A stretch of 64,000 nucleotides of DNA from Prevotella sp. (GCA_017413085.1 JAFPVC010000061.1:124001-188000), one strand, 5' to 3'. Positions 16,728-25,586 are shown, counted from the stretch's first letter. Notes: generated by a model not told the origin, from the sequence alone. A program made the numbers and translations.

Positions 16728-17161
16728 TAACATCCTGGCTGTATTACATGCCCATCCATACCTAATATATTGTTTGTTTCTGCATCATAAAGGTAGCGTT
16801 CGATAGTTGCGAAATTAGGAGCAAAATTGACAAGAATACCACAGGGTTTCCTCAACAAACGCAGATAATTGAAAAGTTGTGCCCTATGTACATCTATAAG
16901 TTCCGAAACAGCCTTACACTCAACGATTATATTGTCTTTACACAGGAAATCAACACGAAACTCTGCATCCATGGGCTTACCATGATAAACAGGGTGGAAT
17001 GACAATTCACGTACAAAGGGTATTTCCTGCTCGGCGAGTTCTATCTGTAATCCTTCCTGATAGCAATACTCATTCAAACCGGCACGTAATTCCTTATGTA
17101 CGTTATGTATGGCTCCAATGACATCATACATGAGTGTTTTCATTACCGTTATGTCAATCAT
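16727..17161 (-). CDS. GxxExxY protein, PD-(D/E)xK nuclease fold
   Basis: This 144-residue protein has the family motif G28-L-N-E31-Y-C-Y34 and the nuclease-fold core D71-FLCKDNIIV-E81-C-K83. The rest (IGAIHNVHKELRAGLNE, then YDAETNNILGMDG near the end) fits the GxxExxY family, whose function is unknown. A start at M7 (17143) is also possible. Its stop touches one repeat array and its start lies 27 bp from another, so the gene is tightly bracketed. A role in processing or mobilising the repeats is conceivable but unproven. Confidence 0.9.
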   Translation of the reverse strand: MIDITVMKTLMYDVIGAIHNVHKELRAGLNEYCYQEGLQIELAEQEIPFVRELSFHPVYHGKPMDAEFRVDFLCKDNIIVECKAVSELIDVHRAQLFNYLRLLRKPCGILVNFAPNFATIERYLYDAETNNILGMDGHVIQPGC

Positions 17162-17187
17162 AATTACTTACAATAATCATTTTCTAA

Positions 17188-17563
17188 ACAACAACAATAA
17201 CAATTTATTTCTCACAAAAGTTGTCATCGTTGTCTGTGTTGTCTTCTATTCCTTCTTATTTTTAAGACGACTCAGGACAACAGGAACAACTCTTTCACAA
17301 ACATCACTTACTGCCATGCAGATGTTGTCATCGTTGTCTGTGTTGTCTTCTATTCCTTCTTATTTTTAAGACGACTCAGGACAACTGGAACAACTCTTTC
17401 ACAAACATCACTTACTGCCATGCAGATGTTGTCATAGTTGTCTCTGTTGTCTTCTATTCCTTCTTATTTTTAAGACGACTCAGGACAACTGGAACAACTC
17501 TTTCACAAACATCACTTACTGCCATGCAGATGTTGTCATAGTTGTCTCTGTTGTCTTCTATTT
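17188..17563. repeat. Second tandem array of ~104-bp GACAAC/GTTGTC hairpin units
   Basis: A partial unit (17188-17263) is followed by full units from 17264, 17368 and 17472, period 104. These carry AAGACGAC-GGACAAC-GGAACAAC, a CACAAACATCACTTACTGCC middle, then GTTGTC-GTTGTC-GTTGTCTTCTATTCC. Units here are nearly identical to each other, in the same orientation as the first array but a distinct subtype. Confidence 0.95.
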
Positions 17564-17582
17564 ATATACACTCCCCAAAAAT

Positions 17583-18419
17583 TTATACTATCCTGCGAAA
17601 CCAGTAATCGAAGAGTTTGAAATCCTCCAACGACATGGTTTCAGCATTTGTCTGGTCCATACGGCAAAGCGGTATGTCGCGGTACATTGCTGCCACGAGT
17701 GAATATGTGCTAGGCGGTCCAATGATATAGTCACACTCAGACAGCATGAAGAGGTCTTCGGCAGCGTTGCCACCAAGGAGATGAACATGCACGGCAGGAG
17801 AAGGAACCAGTTTAGCATAAGTCTCAGCAGTGACCTGTGGGTCGTTTGTAGAAAGATAGACCTCTATGGTTTTTCCCTGCATCGTTCGTGCAAAGGCATT
17901 TATGTAAGAGGCATACACATCGTCCTCATAATAATACATTCCTCCACCCCATTCTTTGTAGTCACCGCGCCTGATATGAACACCAAGCCTGATGCACTCA
18001 CCATTGACTGAGGCCTCTTCCGCTGACATCCGTTCGCTGACAGGTTTCGTCAAAGCCTCGTCGATAGTGAAGAGGTCGCAGATTTCGCTGCGGTATTTCA
18101 AGAAGAGGTCATACCAGCGTGCATACCAACCACTCACTACCACATGTTTATGGCGCAGAATCTTCTGCTCCTCACGATCGAGGTCGCGTTCTATATGCTT
18201 GTAGTTGGCTGTAGGAAGCAAACGCAGTGCAGCAGCATATTTTGCCAACAAGTACAGTGGAAAACTAACATGCTTAGTGTGGCGTATCTTGAAATACGGG
18301 TATTTGTAACTGAATCGCATGGACATGACACTGCGGTCATGCTCACGCGCCCAGGCATAAACATGTGCAAACTGCAACAGGTTGTTGCACATCTGGCTTT
18401 TGTCTCTTGCAAATATCAT
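17583..18419 (-). CDS. Alpha-1,2-fucosyltransferase-like glycosyltransferase (GT11)
   Basis: This 278-residue protein has an N-terminal CNNLLQFAHVYAWAREHDR like the N-x-LFQYA region of GT11. The hallmark HIRRGDY is at residues 148-154, and a late GPPSTYSLVAAMY contributes to GDP-fucose binding in this fold. It is predicted to transfer fucose in an alpha-1,2 linkage to a surface glycan. It is the last gene of a minus-strand glycan operon; its start overlaps the stop of the DUF6492 gene by 4 bp. The acceptor is unknown. Confidence 0.85.
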   Translation of the reverse strand: MIFARDKSQMCNNLLQFAHVYAWAREHDRSVMSMRFSYKYPYFKIRHTKHVSFPLYLLAKYAAALRLLPTANYKHIERDLDREEQKILRHKHVVVSGWYARWYDLFLKYRSEICDLFTIDEALTKPVSERMSAEEASVNGECIRLGVHIRRGDYKEWGGGMYYYEDDVYASYINAFARTMQGKTIEVYLSTNDPQVTAETYAKLVPSPAVHVHLLGGNAAEDLFMLSECDYIIGPPSTYSLVAAMYRDIPLCRMDQTNAETMSLEDFKLFDYWFRRIV

Positions 18420-19258
18420 TTTTGATTCTGTTTCATGTAGTCGGGAAAAGTAATTGCCCAGCGGCGTTTGCTACCATACCTGCGGCGCAGTGTGTCGTAA
18501 TCGGCAATCTTACTGTAAGGCAGGCGTTTCTGCAACCATGGTCGGAGAACCTTTTCGTCATCGGAAACAAAGTTACCGTAGGTTTCAAATTCAGAAAAAC
18601 CAGCATGAGTAGAACGGTCTATCTTGTCAAGAACAACCTCCGTCCAAGGTTTGCCGCCGCCATTCTCGCTTATCGCTTGCTGAAGCTTTGCAAGTTTCTG
18701 CTTGTCGAAGAGCATCTTGTGGTCAACGTATGACAGACGTGAAATTTCCATGCCTGGCAACAATCGCTGTATCATGTCATAGTAAGGTAGATGTTCCTCA
18801 TAACTCTGATAGAACACAGTCTTGCCCTCGCTCGTAAGGAACACGTGTGGATAAACCAGCACATGATCGGCATCAATGCAGAGGTAATGGCGGCATGTGC
18901 CAACATTACCCGACAGTTTAACAAACTGTTGGAACAGCCATCCACTGCGATCAAGTCCGCCGGCCGTAATGAGATTGAGTGACTTAGGCGAATATCCGAA
19001 TACCGCACACTCGTCAACGAACTCCAACTTGTGCTCATCGCAGAACATGCGTATCTCCTTCTGGTCTGGGGCTACAATATAAATCTTGCAGATTTTATTA
19101 GCCACGCAATGTCTGACACCTTCAAGGCACAGAGGCAGTATGCGCAAATCCTTTGCAATGATAGGAATCACTACATCGATGGGTTCTGCCGACGGCGTCA
19201 GTTTCGGATAGCTGCGCCATGAAAACAGGCGGTATCTTAGTTTTCTGATTTCTGACAT
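18416..19258 (-). CDS. DUF6492 family putative glycosyltransferase
   Basis: Starting at the ATG at 19258 (MSEIRKLRYRLFSWRSYPKL) the product is 280 residues. Longer in-frame extensions run into the upstream gene and are discarded. EPIDVVIPIIAKDLRILPLCLEGVRH and an LCIDADHVL segment, usable as a metal/nucleotide-sugar site, place it in the DUF6492 group of GT-A-like transferases. The 22-bp overlap with the upstream GT2 gene and the 4-bp overlap with the GT11 gene show tight operon packing. Donor and acceptor are unknown. Confidence 0.75.
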   Translation of the reverse strand: MSEIRKLRYRLFSWRSYPKLTPSAEPIDVVIPIIAKDLRILPLCLEGVRHCVANKICKIYIVAPDQKEIRMFCDEHKLEFVDECAVFGYSPKSLNLITAGGLDRSGWLFQQFVKLSGNVGTCRHYLCIDADHVLVYPHVFLTSEGKTVFYQSYEEHLPYYDMIQRLLPGMEISRLSYVDHKMLFDKQKLAKLQQAISENGGGKPWTEVVLDKIDRSTHAGFSEFETYGNFVSDDEKVLRPWLQKRLPYSKIADYDTLRRRYGSKRRWAITFPDYMKQNQK

Positions 19259-20175
19259 ATCTCTCCTATTATATATGTGGGACGGTGTTTCACCTCCATG
19301 AATATGTTTCCTATATAAACAGCCACGATGCCCATGACACTTATCAGTATGCCTGCAATGAACCACAGGCTGACGAAGAGCGTAAACCATCCGCTGACAT
19401 CTATGCCGGTGACTATTGTCTTTATGGCAAGGTATGCCGCCACAAGCAAAGCCAACAGTGTTATCGTCAGTCCGAAGTACACTATCATGCGCAGTGCCTT
19501 GGTGGAGAATGCCACCGACGTAGTGACTGCCAGTTCGACGCGCTTGCGCATAGAGTATGACGATTCCTTGCCGTCGGTGCGCTCATCGTGGGGTACAGGC
19601 ACCTTGGCTGTACGGAAACCTACCCACTGCTGCATCAACGGATAATAGCGCACATAGTCGCCCATCTGCTTCATGGCATCAACCACACGGCGGTGGTAGA
19701 GAGCAAACTCCGCCACTGTTTCATCCTGCTTCACTCCAGTAAGGAAGGTCATAAGGCGATTGAACATCTTTGACCCCTTGGTCATGAAGAAATTGTCGGG
19801 ACGTTCCTGCCTGCTGGCAAAGACCATGTCATAGCCTTCCTGCGCTTTGTCATACATAGGCCGCAGATGTGACGGTGGGTTCTGCAGGTCGCAGTCGAGC
19901 ACTGCCACCCATTCGCCCTGTGCCACGTCAAGCCCTGCGTTGATGGCTGGCTGCTGACCGAAGTTTCGGCTTAAGAACACACCCTTTACATGACTGTCGT
20001 CAGCACAGATGGAGCGTATTATGTCACGACTGTCGTCTGGCGACCCATCCTCAACGAGGATTATCTCATAGTCAGGCGTGATGTCTCTTGCTGCCTCTGT
20101 TATCTGGCGCACCAGTTCCCGAAGTAGTGTAGGCGCCCCGTAGCAAGGGCTTATTATGGAGAGTTTACAGTTCAT
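19237..20175 (-). CDS. Glycosyltransferase family 2, polyprenol-phosphate sugar transferase type
   Basis: The product is 312 residues from M at 20175; an upstream ATG at 20193 would add six. The GT2 GT-A fold shows LSIISPCYGAPTLLRELV, an EDGSPDDS site and AVLDCDLQNPP with the DxD-type motif. Two C-terminal transmembrane helices (about 230-255 and 265-290) are characteristic of GtrB/ArnC/DPM1-like enzymes that load a sugar onto undecaprenyl phosphate. Such a product could feed GT-C enzymes like the GT87 half at 13937, an inference from proximity only. Confidence 0.88.
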   Translation of the reverse strand: MNCKLSIISPCYGAPTLLRELVRQITEAARDITPDYEIILVEDGSPDDSRDIIRSICADDSHVKGVFLSRNFGQQPAINAGLDVAQGEWVAVLDCDLQNPPSHLRPMYDKAQEGYDMVFASRQERPDNFFMTKGSKMFNRLMTFLTGVKQDETVAEFALYHRRVVDAMKQMGDYVRYYPLMQQWVGFRTAKVPVPHDERTDGKESSYSMRKRVELAVTTSVAFSTKALRMIVYFGLTITLLALLVAAYLAIKTIVTGIDVSGWFTLFVSLWFIAGILISVMGIVAVYIGNIFMEVKHRPTYIIGEICQKSEN

Positions 20176-20179
20176 GGTT

Positions 20180-21613
20180 CTATCGTTTGTCAATGTTTTC
20201 TATGTCATCATAGAGTTTTTGCAGGTATGCCTGCGCCTTCTCCACGAGTTTGTTTGTACCAATGCCACTTGCCGAATGTATCTTGGCTGACGTGTTGTCA
20301 TACACTACATAGGCATTGTCCTCCACCAGCCCCATTGCATCAGGGAATGTGAAGAATGCGAAATGAGGCGCCGCAGGGTCAAATAAGTTCTTTGAATAAG
20401 TAAAGTCACTGTGGTCCATCCCCAACATTCCCAGTAGTGTTGCGGCGATGTCTGTCTGTGCCCCCACCACATCTGTGCTTTTTTCTATAATAGTATTGTC
20501 TATCGCCCCACCTGTCACTATAAAAGGAATTTTATACCGCCACAGTGCATAATTATCAATCATCTCTGGGTAGGCGCCGATATGGTCGGGCACTATCATC
20601 ACCACGGTGTTGCTCCAGCACGGCAATTTCTTCAGTTCTGCGATAAACCTGCCCAGACACTCGTCAGCATATGCAAAGGCATTGAGCACAGAAGACGATT
20701 TTATCCTGTTATAGTTCGGTACATCAAATGGTTCATGGCTGCTCTCGGTCATCACACTGCAGAAGAAAGGCTTGCCGCTCTTGTCTGCCTTGATGTCAGC
20801 AAGCATACGATTATATACCGGACCGTCTGCCACACCCCACTTTCCTGTATGTTGTTTCTTGGGAAAGTCAACGTCTGACACTACACGCTGGAAGCCTGTA
20901 CCCATGAAGTACGACTTCATGTTGCTGTAGTTTATGTCGCCTCCATAATAGAATGTGGTGCTATAACCGTGCTTTGCCAGCGTACCGGCAATGGAAGGCA
21001 GTGACGTACTCTTGCGCGGCATGTCCATCACGCTCATGGTTGGCTGCGCCGGCAGTGCACTGTGAATTGACACCAAAGCTCTGTCAGTACGGAAACTGTT
21101 GGCATAGAAATTCTTGAAATGCAGTCCTTCTGCCGCCAGCCTGTTCAGGTTTGGCGTTACGCCGGGCACGTGCATCACTGTGTCGGAAAAACTCTCAAGG
21201 CATATCAGCACCACGTTTGCCTTGCCTATGGCCACACACGAGTCATTGCCCGTGGCTATCATGCCCTTAAACAGTGCCATAGCCTCTTCATCCTTCATAA
21301 AACGGTATTTCGTGCCTATCTCTTCCTTATGCAATGCAGACTCTATGAAACTGAACACTGGGTTCACCGCTGCATGGTTCAGTTTTATGTTGCTTGAGAA
21401 ATATACGCTGCCGGTATGATTGGTGCCGGTGCCCACTCCTCCGCGTATGGGCAGTATCAGCAGTGCGGTGAGGATTAAAAGTGAAAAGTGAAAAGTGAAA
21501 AACACGTCGATGGTCTCCTTGTATGAAACAAAGACCTTGACATTCTGTAAAACGCGTAGAATATCACTGCTGCAAGAAGTATTATTGCAAGCGGTGCCAT
21601 GATTAACTGCCAT
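20180..21613 (-). CDS. LTA synthase/sulfatase-like phosphotransferase, C-terminal part (frameshifted)
   Basis: This frame holds the extracytoplasmic alkaline-phosphatase-superfamily domain: NVVLICLESFSDT, ANSFRTDRALVSIHSALP with the expected threonine nucleophile, CSVMTESSHEPF, and VPDHIGAYPE with metal ligands. These enzymes transfer phosphoglycerol or phosphoethanolamine to surface polymers. Codons upstream of about 21500 are out of frame with the membrane domain encoded by 21475-22011. The true gene is one protein of about 600 residues broken at a GTGAAAA heptamer tract. The fifth membrane helix (LLILTALLILPIRGG) lies in this frame just after the tract. Confidence 0.85.
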   Translation of the reverse strand: MAVNHGTACNNTSCSSDILRVLQNVKVFVSYKETIDVFFTFHFSLLILTALLILPIRGGVGTGTNHTGSVYFSSNIKLNHAAVNPVFSFIESALHKEEIGTKYRFMKDEEAMALFKGMIATGNDSCVAIGKANVVLICLESFSDTVMHVPGVTPNLNRLAAEGLHFKNFYANSFRTDRALVSIHSALPAQPTMSVMDMPRKSTSLPSIAGTLAKHGYSTTFYYGGDINYSNMKSYFMGTGFQRVVSDVDFPKKQHTGKWGVADGPVYNRMLADIKADKSGKPFFCSVMTESSHEPFDVPNYNRIKSSSVLNAFAYADECLGRFIAELKKLPCWSNTVVMIVPDHIGAYPEMIDNYALWRYKIPFIVTGGAIDNTIIEKSTDVVGAQTDIAATLLGMLGMDHSDFTYSKNLFDPAAPHFAFFTFPDAMGLVEDNAYVVYDNTSAKIHSASGIGTNKLVEKAQAYLQKLYDDIENIDKR

Positions 21614-22011
21614 GTGGTCATGCTTGCCAAGGCATCTGCCGGCGATGTCTTCACATACAGCAGCGGGGTATTGTCAAGCGGAAATCCCCAGTATCCGTAC
21701 AGTCCGAGGTTTGATACTATTGCAAGTGAATAAAGCAATGTCGTTACGGCGAAATATCCATGCCACAGATAGCGCAGAACCTTTCCTCTGTACCACAAGC
21801 TAACCATGAGCAGCAGTCCCGGCAGCAGCGTGAGATAACCCGCAATGGCGATGTCGAGTCTCAGCCCATGCCATATCACCGACAGGTAGTCGCCAATACC
21901 GGCATCGCCTATCTGTGAGGAATACATCAGCAGGAACGGCACTTTGCTCAGCACTCCCACTAACGTCCATACAATAAATGTGCAGAAAAATATTTTATAT
22001 ATATTCTTCAA
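21475..22011 (-). CDS. LTA synthase-like phosphotransferase, N-terminal membrane part (frameshifted)
   Basis: These 178 residues contain four transmembrane helices (IFFCTFIVWTLVGVL, LDIAIAGYLTLLPGLLLM, YFAVTTLLYSLAIVSNLG, LIMAPLAIILLAAVIFYAF), the N-terminal half of an LTA-synthase-family enzyme. It ends prematurely in CFSLFTFHF, encoded by the heptamer tract. The only plausible start in this frame is a TTG at 22011, itself part of a TTGAAG repeat, so the original start may have been altered. Adding one heptamer, or removing two, would rejoin it to the 20180-21500 catalytic domain. It may therefore be a pseudogene or an off-phase gene. Confidence 0.8.
   Translation of the reverse strand: MKNIYKIFFCTFIVWTLVGVLSKVPFLLMYSSQIGDAGIGDYLSVIWHGLRLDIAIAGYLTLLPGLLLMVSLWYRGKVLRYLWHGYFAVTTLLYSLAIVSNLGLYGYWGFPLDNTPLLYVKTSPADALASMTTWQLIMAPLAIILLAAVIFYAFYRMSRSLFHTRRPSTCFSLFTFHF
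21477..21502. repeat. GTGAAAA heptamer tract at the frameshift
   Basis: Three full GTGAAAA units (21481-21501) flanked by extra As. Because 7 is not a multiple of 3, a gain of one unit or loss of two restores the long reading frame; both alternatives read through without a stop. Confidence 0.9.
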
Positions 22012-22066
22012 TCCTTCAATTTTTCAATTCTTCAATTTTTCAATTCTTCAATTCTTCAATTCTTCG
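22005..22066. repeat. TTCAATTC/TTCAATTTT low-complexity tandem array
   Basis: About seven imperfect 8-9-bp units between the LpxL-like gene and the LTA-synthase-like gene. It overlaps the last codons of the former and supplies the TTG start of the latter. Sister arrays are at 24791-24886, 40501-40585 and 53362-53397. Confidence 0.9.
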
Positions 22067-23015
22067 AGCGCAGCTCGAGTCCTCCATGTGTTATCTTTAG
22101 CCATTCTTCTTTGGTGCGTTTCCATCGGCGGTGGCTCCACAGCCAGTATGACGGTCCGCGGCGTATAGTATGCTCAAGCATCTTCGAGTATTCGCCCGTC
22201 AGCCAGAACTGCTCACACTTCTTAGGTTCGGTGGTGATGCGCTTGTATTCTGCCACGTAATATCCGCGCTTTATGCGGCGCACGTCAAGGTAATACACAT
22301 CCATGTCGAGTTTCTGCATGATGCGCTCGGCACCGGTAAACCACGGCGTTTCGTGATGCAGGAAGTCCGTCCAGTAGTATATATTGTCCCAAAACGGTGC
22401 CTGGTCGGCTATGAAGCCTACGAGTATCGGCTTGCCCTGCCTCATGTAGTTCACCATGTACTTTATCGACTTGTCGGCAGTGATATTGATGCCGCCAAAT
22501 CGCTTGCGGGTGTATAGCACCAGCTGGTCGGTGACGTAATTCTCAAGCGGATGATACAGCTGTGTGCATGTGCACAGGTCTTTGTCTACCCACAGCGGCA
22601 TGCTGCTTATCCACTCCCAGTTGCCATAGTGTCCGAGGAATACACCGCACGACCTTCCGTTGCGGCACGACTCTTCTATAAGCTCCAGCCCCTTGAACCT
22701 CATGCGCCGTTTCATCTCCTTCTCTGATATGGAGAAGTATTTCACGCTTTCCATCAGCAGGTCGCAGAAGTGTGTGTAGTAGCGGCGCTCTATCATCCAC
22801 CGTGTTCTCGACGACAGTTCCGGGAACGATGTCTTGATGTTCTCATGCACCACCTTGCGGCGATAGCGCACTACATAGAAAAGTATGATTGATGCGAAAC
22901 TTGCGAAACCATGCAGGAACCACAGCGGCAGGTGCGACACCAGCCACCACACCCCGAAGAGGATGTAGTATGCCAGTTGTTTCAGCGTATGGTATCGTTC
23001 TTTGTTGTAACTCAT
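22056..23015 (-). CDS. LpxL/HtrB-type lysophospholipid acyltransferase
   Basis: The product is 319 residues from M at 23015 (MSYNKERYHTLKQLAYYIL), chosen because this ATG overlaps the upstream stop as ATGA. It has one N-terminal membrane anchor and the acyltransferase motif GHYGNWEWIS (the H-x4-E variant of this family), then VGFIADQAPFW and TPWFTGAERIMQKL. It is predicted to add a secondary acyl chain to lipid A or a related lipid at the inner membrane. Its place among glycosyltransferases links the cluster to LPS. The C-terminus runs into a low-complexity repeat. Confidence 0.9.
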   Translation of the reverse strand: MSYNKERYHTLKQLAYYILFGVWWLVSHLPLWFLHGFASFASIILFYVVRYRRKVVHENIKTSFPELSSRTRWMIERRYYTHFCDLLMESVKYFSISEKEMKRRMRFKGLELIEESCRNGRSCGVFLGHYGNWEWISSMPLWVDKDLCTCTQLYHPLENYVTDQLVLYTRKRFGGINITADKSIKYMVNYMRQGKPILVGFIADQAPFWDNIYYWTDFLHHETPWFTGAERIMQKLDMDVYYLDVRRIKRGYYVAEYKRITTEPKKCEQFWLTGEYSKMLEHTIRRGPSYWLWSHRRWKRTKEEWLKITHGGLELRSKN

Positions 23016-23770
23016 TTGGTCTGCGTGTGTTTCTTTGACATTCCGAAGAACTTGCGTATCTTCTCCCACGGTGTCAGATGCCATGAGTGGGCGCACATGT
23101 GGATGGCATAGCTGTTCTTCGTCACCTCGTGTTTGTTTCCTGCGAATGTCTCCGACGGGTATATGTGCACCCTGCCGGGCAACTGCTGGTCGATGTCTTT
23201 ATATACAAATCCCAGTTTCTCTGCCACACGGGCGTAGATATACGGCGACAACACATCAGTGCGCAGCGTGCCGTCTTCTTTCACGAAGTGCTTGTCCTTG
23301 TACCATTCAAGCACCTCCTTCACAAACTCGCTGCCTTGCTCTGCCCCCATCACTGCGGCCTGTATCTGTATGCCCTCAATAAACACGTCGGCGGTGCGGT
23401 GGCCGTCGGCATCTATGTATTGTGCCATGCCGCATTTCTCCACTTGCGTGGGATGATACTCCATGCTTGAGAAGAACGAGTTGTCAAGGAATTCGTCAAA
23501 CTTCTTCAGCAACACCACATCCGAGTCAAGGTATATGCCGCCCTCGGTATATAGGGCATACATGCGTATGTAGTCGGCGGCAAACGCCCACTTGCGGGCC
23601 TCATAGGCCTCCTTCACGTATGGCACGCTGTTGACGTCGAAGTTCTTCGTACTCCAACGCTTTATCTCATAGTCGGGATGCGTCTTCGCCCATGTGTCCA
23701 TGCATTTCTGTATCTTGCGTGGAAAGGGCTCGTCGCTGAGCCAGCAATAATGTATTATCTTTGGTATCAC
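23012..23770 (-). CDS. OCH1/capsular-type glycosyltransferase (Gly_transf_sug, GT32-like)
   Basis: This is a 252-residue protein. MIPKIIHYCWLSDEPFPRKI is the classical opening of the family. AFAADYIRMYALYTEGGIYLDSDV contains the DxD metal/nucleotide-sugar site, and NSYAIHMCAHSW matches the late H-x-x-x-SW motif. These enzymes transfer hexoses, often mannose or galactose, in capsule or LPS synthesis. It is the first gene of the minus-strand half of the cluster and is divergent from the GT2 gene at 23914 across 143 bp. Confidence 0.9.
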   Translation of the reverse strand: MIPKIIHYCWLSDEPFPRKIQKCMDTWAKTHPDYEIKRWSTKNFDVNSVPYVKEAYEARKWAFAADYIRMYALYTEGGIYLDSDVVLLKKFDEFLDNSFFSSMEYHPTQVEKCGMAQYIDADGHRTADVFIEGIQIQAAVMGAEQGSEFVKEVLEWYKDKHFVKEDGTLRTDVLSPYIYARVAEKLGFVYKDIDQQLPGRVHIYPSETFAGNKHEVTKNSYAIHMCAHSWHLTPWEKIRKFFGMSKKHTQTK

Positions 23771-23913
23771 TCTTTTGCTATTTTACGATTTTCTATTTCT
23801 CTATTTGGGGTTTCTAACTACAAAGTTACAGAAAACCGAGCAAACTGCCAAGAAAAACATAGTTTTTTTCTCTTAAACTTGCACATATCAATTATTTTTG
23901 CGACCTTTGCAAT

Positions 23914-24795
23914 ATGGTTTCATTCATTACCATAAACTATAACGCAGCCAACATTACGCTCCAGTGCATAGAGTCAATACACCGTTGGCTGAAGGCTTCG
24001 GACTATGAGATAATAGTCGTTGACAACAACTCGCAGGCTGCTGACCTGCAGCACTTGGCTGACGCCCTGCCTAATGGCTGCCGCCTTATACGCAGTCGGC
24101 AGAACACAGGATTCGGCGGAGCAAATATGCTTGGTGCAAACTTTGCCAATGGCAATTACCTCTGTTTCATTAATAATGACGTGGTGCTCACCGAGGACTG
24201 CGTCACTCCTCTTGTTGATTACCTCGCAAATCATGCCGACACAGGTTGCATCACCCCCCAGCAGTATGATGGCGAGGGCAACTTTGTGCGTTCGTTCAAC
24301 CATGAGAACAGTATTCTGACGAAGACCGTACCAAAGGGGTTACTCGAACGGTGGTTTCCACATCGCTATCCATCAAGAAAGAAACTATACGACAAACCGT
24401 TTGCTGCCCACAACATCAACGGTGCTTTCATGCTGTTTCCTACAGAGACGTTTTGGCAATGCGGTGGTTTCGATCTCAACCTGTTTCTCTATAGTGAAGA
24501 GTACGACGTGGCCATGCGGCTTAAACGTATTGGCAAGCACTGCGTGGTTGACCCAACATATCGTTTCACGCACCTGCAGGGCAGCAGCGCACGCAAGGCA
24601 AAGAGCATAACACGCCGCGAGAGCTACATCTCAGGAATGTACTGTTATCAGAAGTACCACAGCAACTGGCTCTTCCCAATATACAAACTGATTATTCTAC
24701 TAAGGCTTATACCTCATGTCCATGACTGGTATGTGATACCGGCCATCATCTGCGGCAACACGCTCAGCCGTTCCATGAGGCACGGGAAGGGTTGA
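23914..24795 (+). CDS. Glycosyltransferase family 2, rhamnosyltransferase-like
   Basis: This 293-residue GT-A protein opens MVSFITINYNAANITLQC. DNNSQAADLQHLADAL and NTGFGGANMLGANFANGNYLCFINNDV include the nucleotide-binding and acidic residues of WbbL-type transferases, and FDLNLFLYSEEYDVAMRLKRIG is the usual acceptor-side block. It probably adds a deoxyhexose or similar sugar to a surface glycan. It heads a plus-strand trio with the acetyltransferase and GT90 genes. Its stop codon TGA lies within the first unit of a TTGAAG repeat array. Confidence 0.88.
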   Translation: MVSFITINYNAANITLQCIESIHRWLKASDYEIIVVDNNSQAADLQHLADALPNGCRLIRSRQNTGFGGANMLGANFANGNYLCFINNDVVLTEDCVTPLVDYLANHADTGCITPQQYDGEGNFVRSFNHENSILTKTVPKGLLERWFPHRYPSRKKLYDKPFAAHNINGAFMLFPTETFWQCGGFDLNLFLYSEEYDVAMRLKRIGKHCVVDPTYRFTHLQGSSARKAKSITRRESYISGMYCYQKYHSNWLFPIYKLIILLRLIPHVHDWYVIPAIICGNTLSRSMRHGKG

Positions 24796-24886
24796 AGGAT
24801 CGAAAAATTGAAAAATTGAAGGGTTGAAGGATTGAAAAATTGAAGGATTGAAGAGTTGAAAAATTGAAAAGTTGAAAGATTGAAGT
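24791..24886. repeat. TTGAAGGA/TTGAAAAA low-complexity tandem array
   Basis: About eleven imperfect 8-10-bp units (ATTGAAGG, ATTGAAAA and variants) fill the gap between the GT2 and acetyltransferase genes and include the GT2 stop codon. Confidence 0.9.
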
Positions 24887-24893
24887 ATTACAC

Positions 24894-25586
24894 ATGAATT
24901 TTATATCTCGGTTGAGACGAGCCTTGTCGCCTATTGACTGTTTGCCGCAGAAACTTAAACTGTGGCCTAAGGTGCGCTTTGACAGCCATGTCATCGTGCG
25001 CCGTTCGCAGTTTGAAGGACACAATACAGTATGCCGTGGTGCAGTTGTGCGCGACTCCTTTATAGGCTATGGCACATACATACAGGCAGATTCAAAGATT
25101 GTGGGCTGTAAGATAGGACGTTTCTGTTCTATTGCTGACGCTGTAAAAACAGATTTTGCCAATCATCCCACTTTTGAGTGCATATCTTCACATCCGGCAT
25201 TTTACGCTGATGCCACCAGCACCTTTGGCTTTTCCTATGCCACGCACATGATATACAATGACAAAGTACGTCATGCTTGCCCAGGTTACTACACTGAGAT
25301 AGGTAACGACGTGTGGATAGGCACGGGTGCTATGATACTGGACGGTGTGCATATAGGTGACGGTGCTGTGATAGCCGCAGGTGCCGTAGTAACCAAGGAT
25401 GTAGAGCCGTATTCTATAGTGGGAGGCGTACCTGCAAGACTGATTAAGAAACGTTTCAGTGATGAGCAGATAAAGATTCTCATGAAGATAAAGTGGTGGC
25501 AATCCACCGATGACGAAACATTACGCGGATACGTGGAACTCTTCAACAATCCTGAAGCGTTCTTCAAACAAATGCAGCCACAATGA
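24894..25586 (+). CDS. CatB-related hexapeptide O-acetyltransferase
   Basis: This 230-residue left-handed beta-helix protein has hexapeptide repeats in two blocks: about 35-85 ([20 protein letters not shown], then [20 protein letters not shown]) and about 140-185 ([40 protein letters not shown]). A loop containing ISSHPAFY between them includes the expected catalytic histidine region of the xenobiotic acetyltransferase group. [13 protein letters not shown] closes the fold. It probably O-acetylates a sugar of the surface glycan. It overlaps the GT90 start by 4 bp (ATGA). Confidence 0.88.
   Translation: MNFISRLRRALSPIDCLPQKLKLWPKVRFDSHVIVRRSQFEGHNTVCRGAVVRDSFIGYGTYIQADSKIVGCKIGRFCSIADAVKTDFANHPTFECISSHPAFYADATSTFGFSYATHMIYNDKVRHACPGYYTEIGNDVWIGTGAMILDGVHIGDGAVIAAGAVVTKDVEPYSIVGGVPARLIKKRFSDEQIKILMKIKWWQSTDDETLRGYVELFNNPEAFFKQMQPQ

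Noticed and set aside
16529-16765. 78-codon frame with repeated peptide in the first array
   Set aside because: The apparent peptide repeat only reflects the DNA repeat; units of 93-103 bp do not keep one frame.
16239-17563. ~103-bp arrays considered as CRISPR or as coding minisatellites
   Set aside because: Unit-to-unit sequence is nearly constant throughout including the linker, so there are no spacers, and the frame is not maintained.
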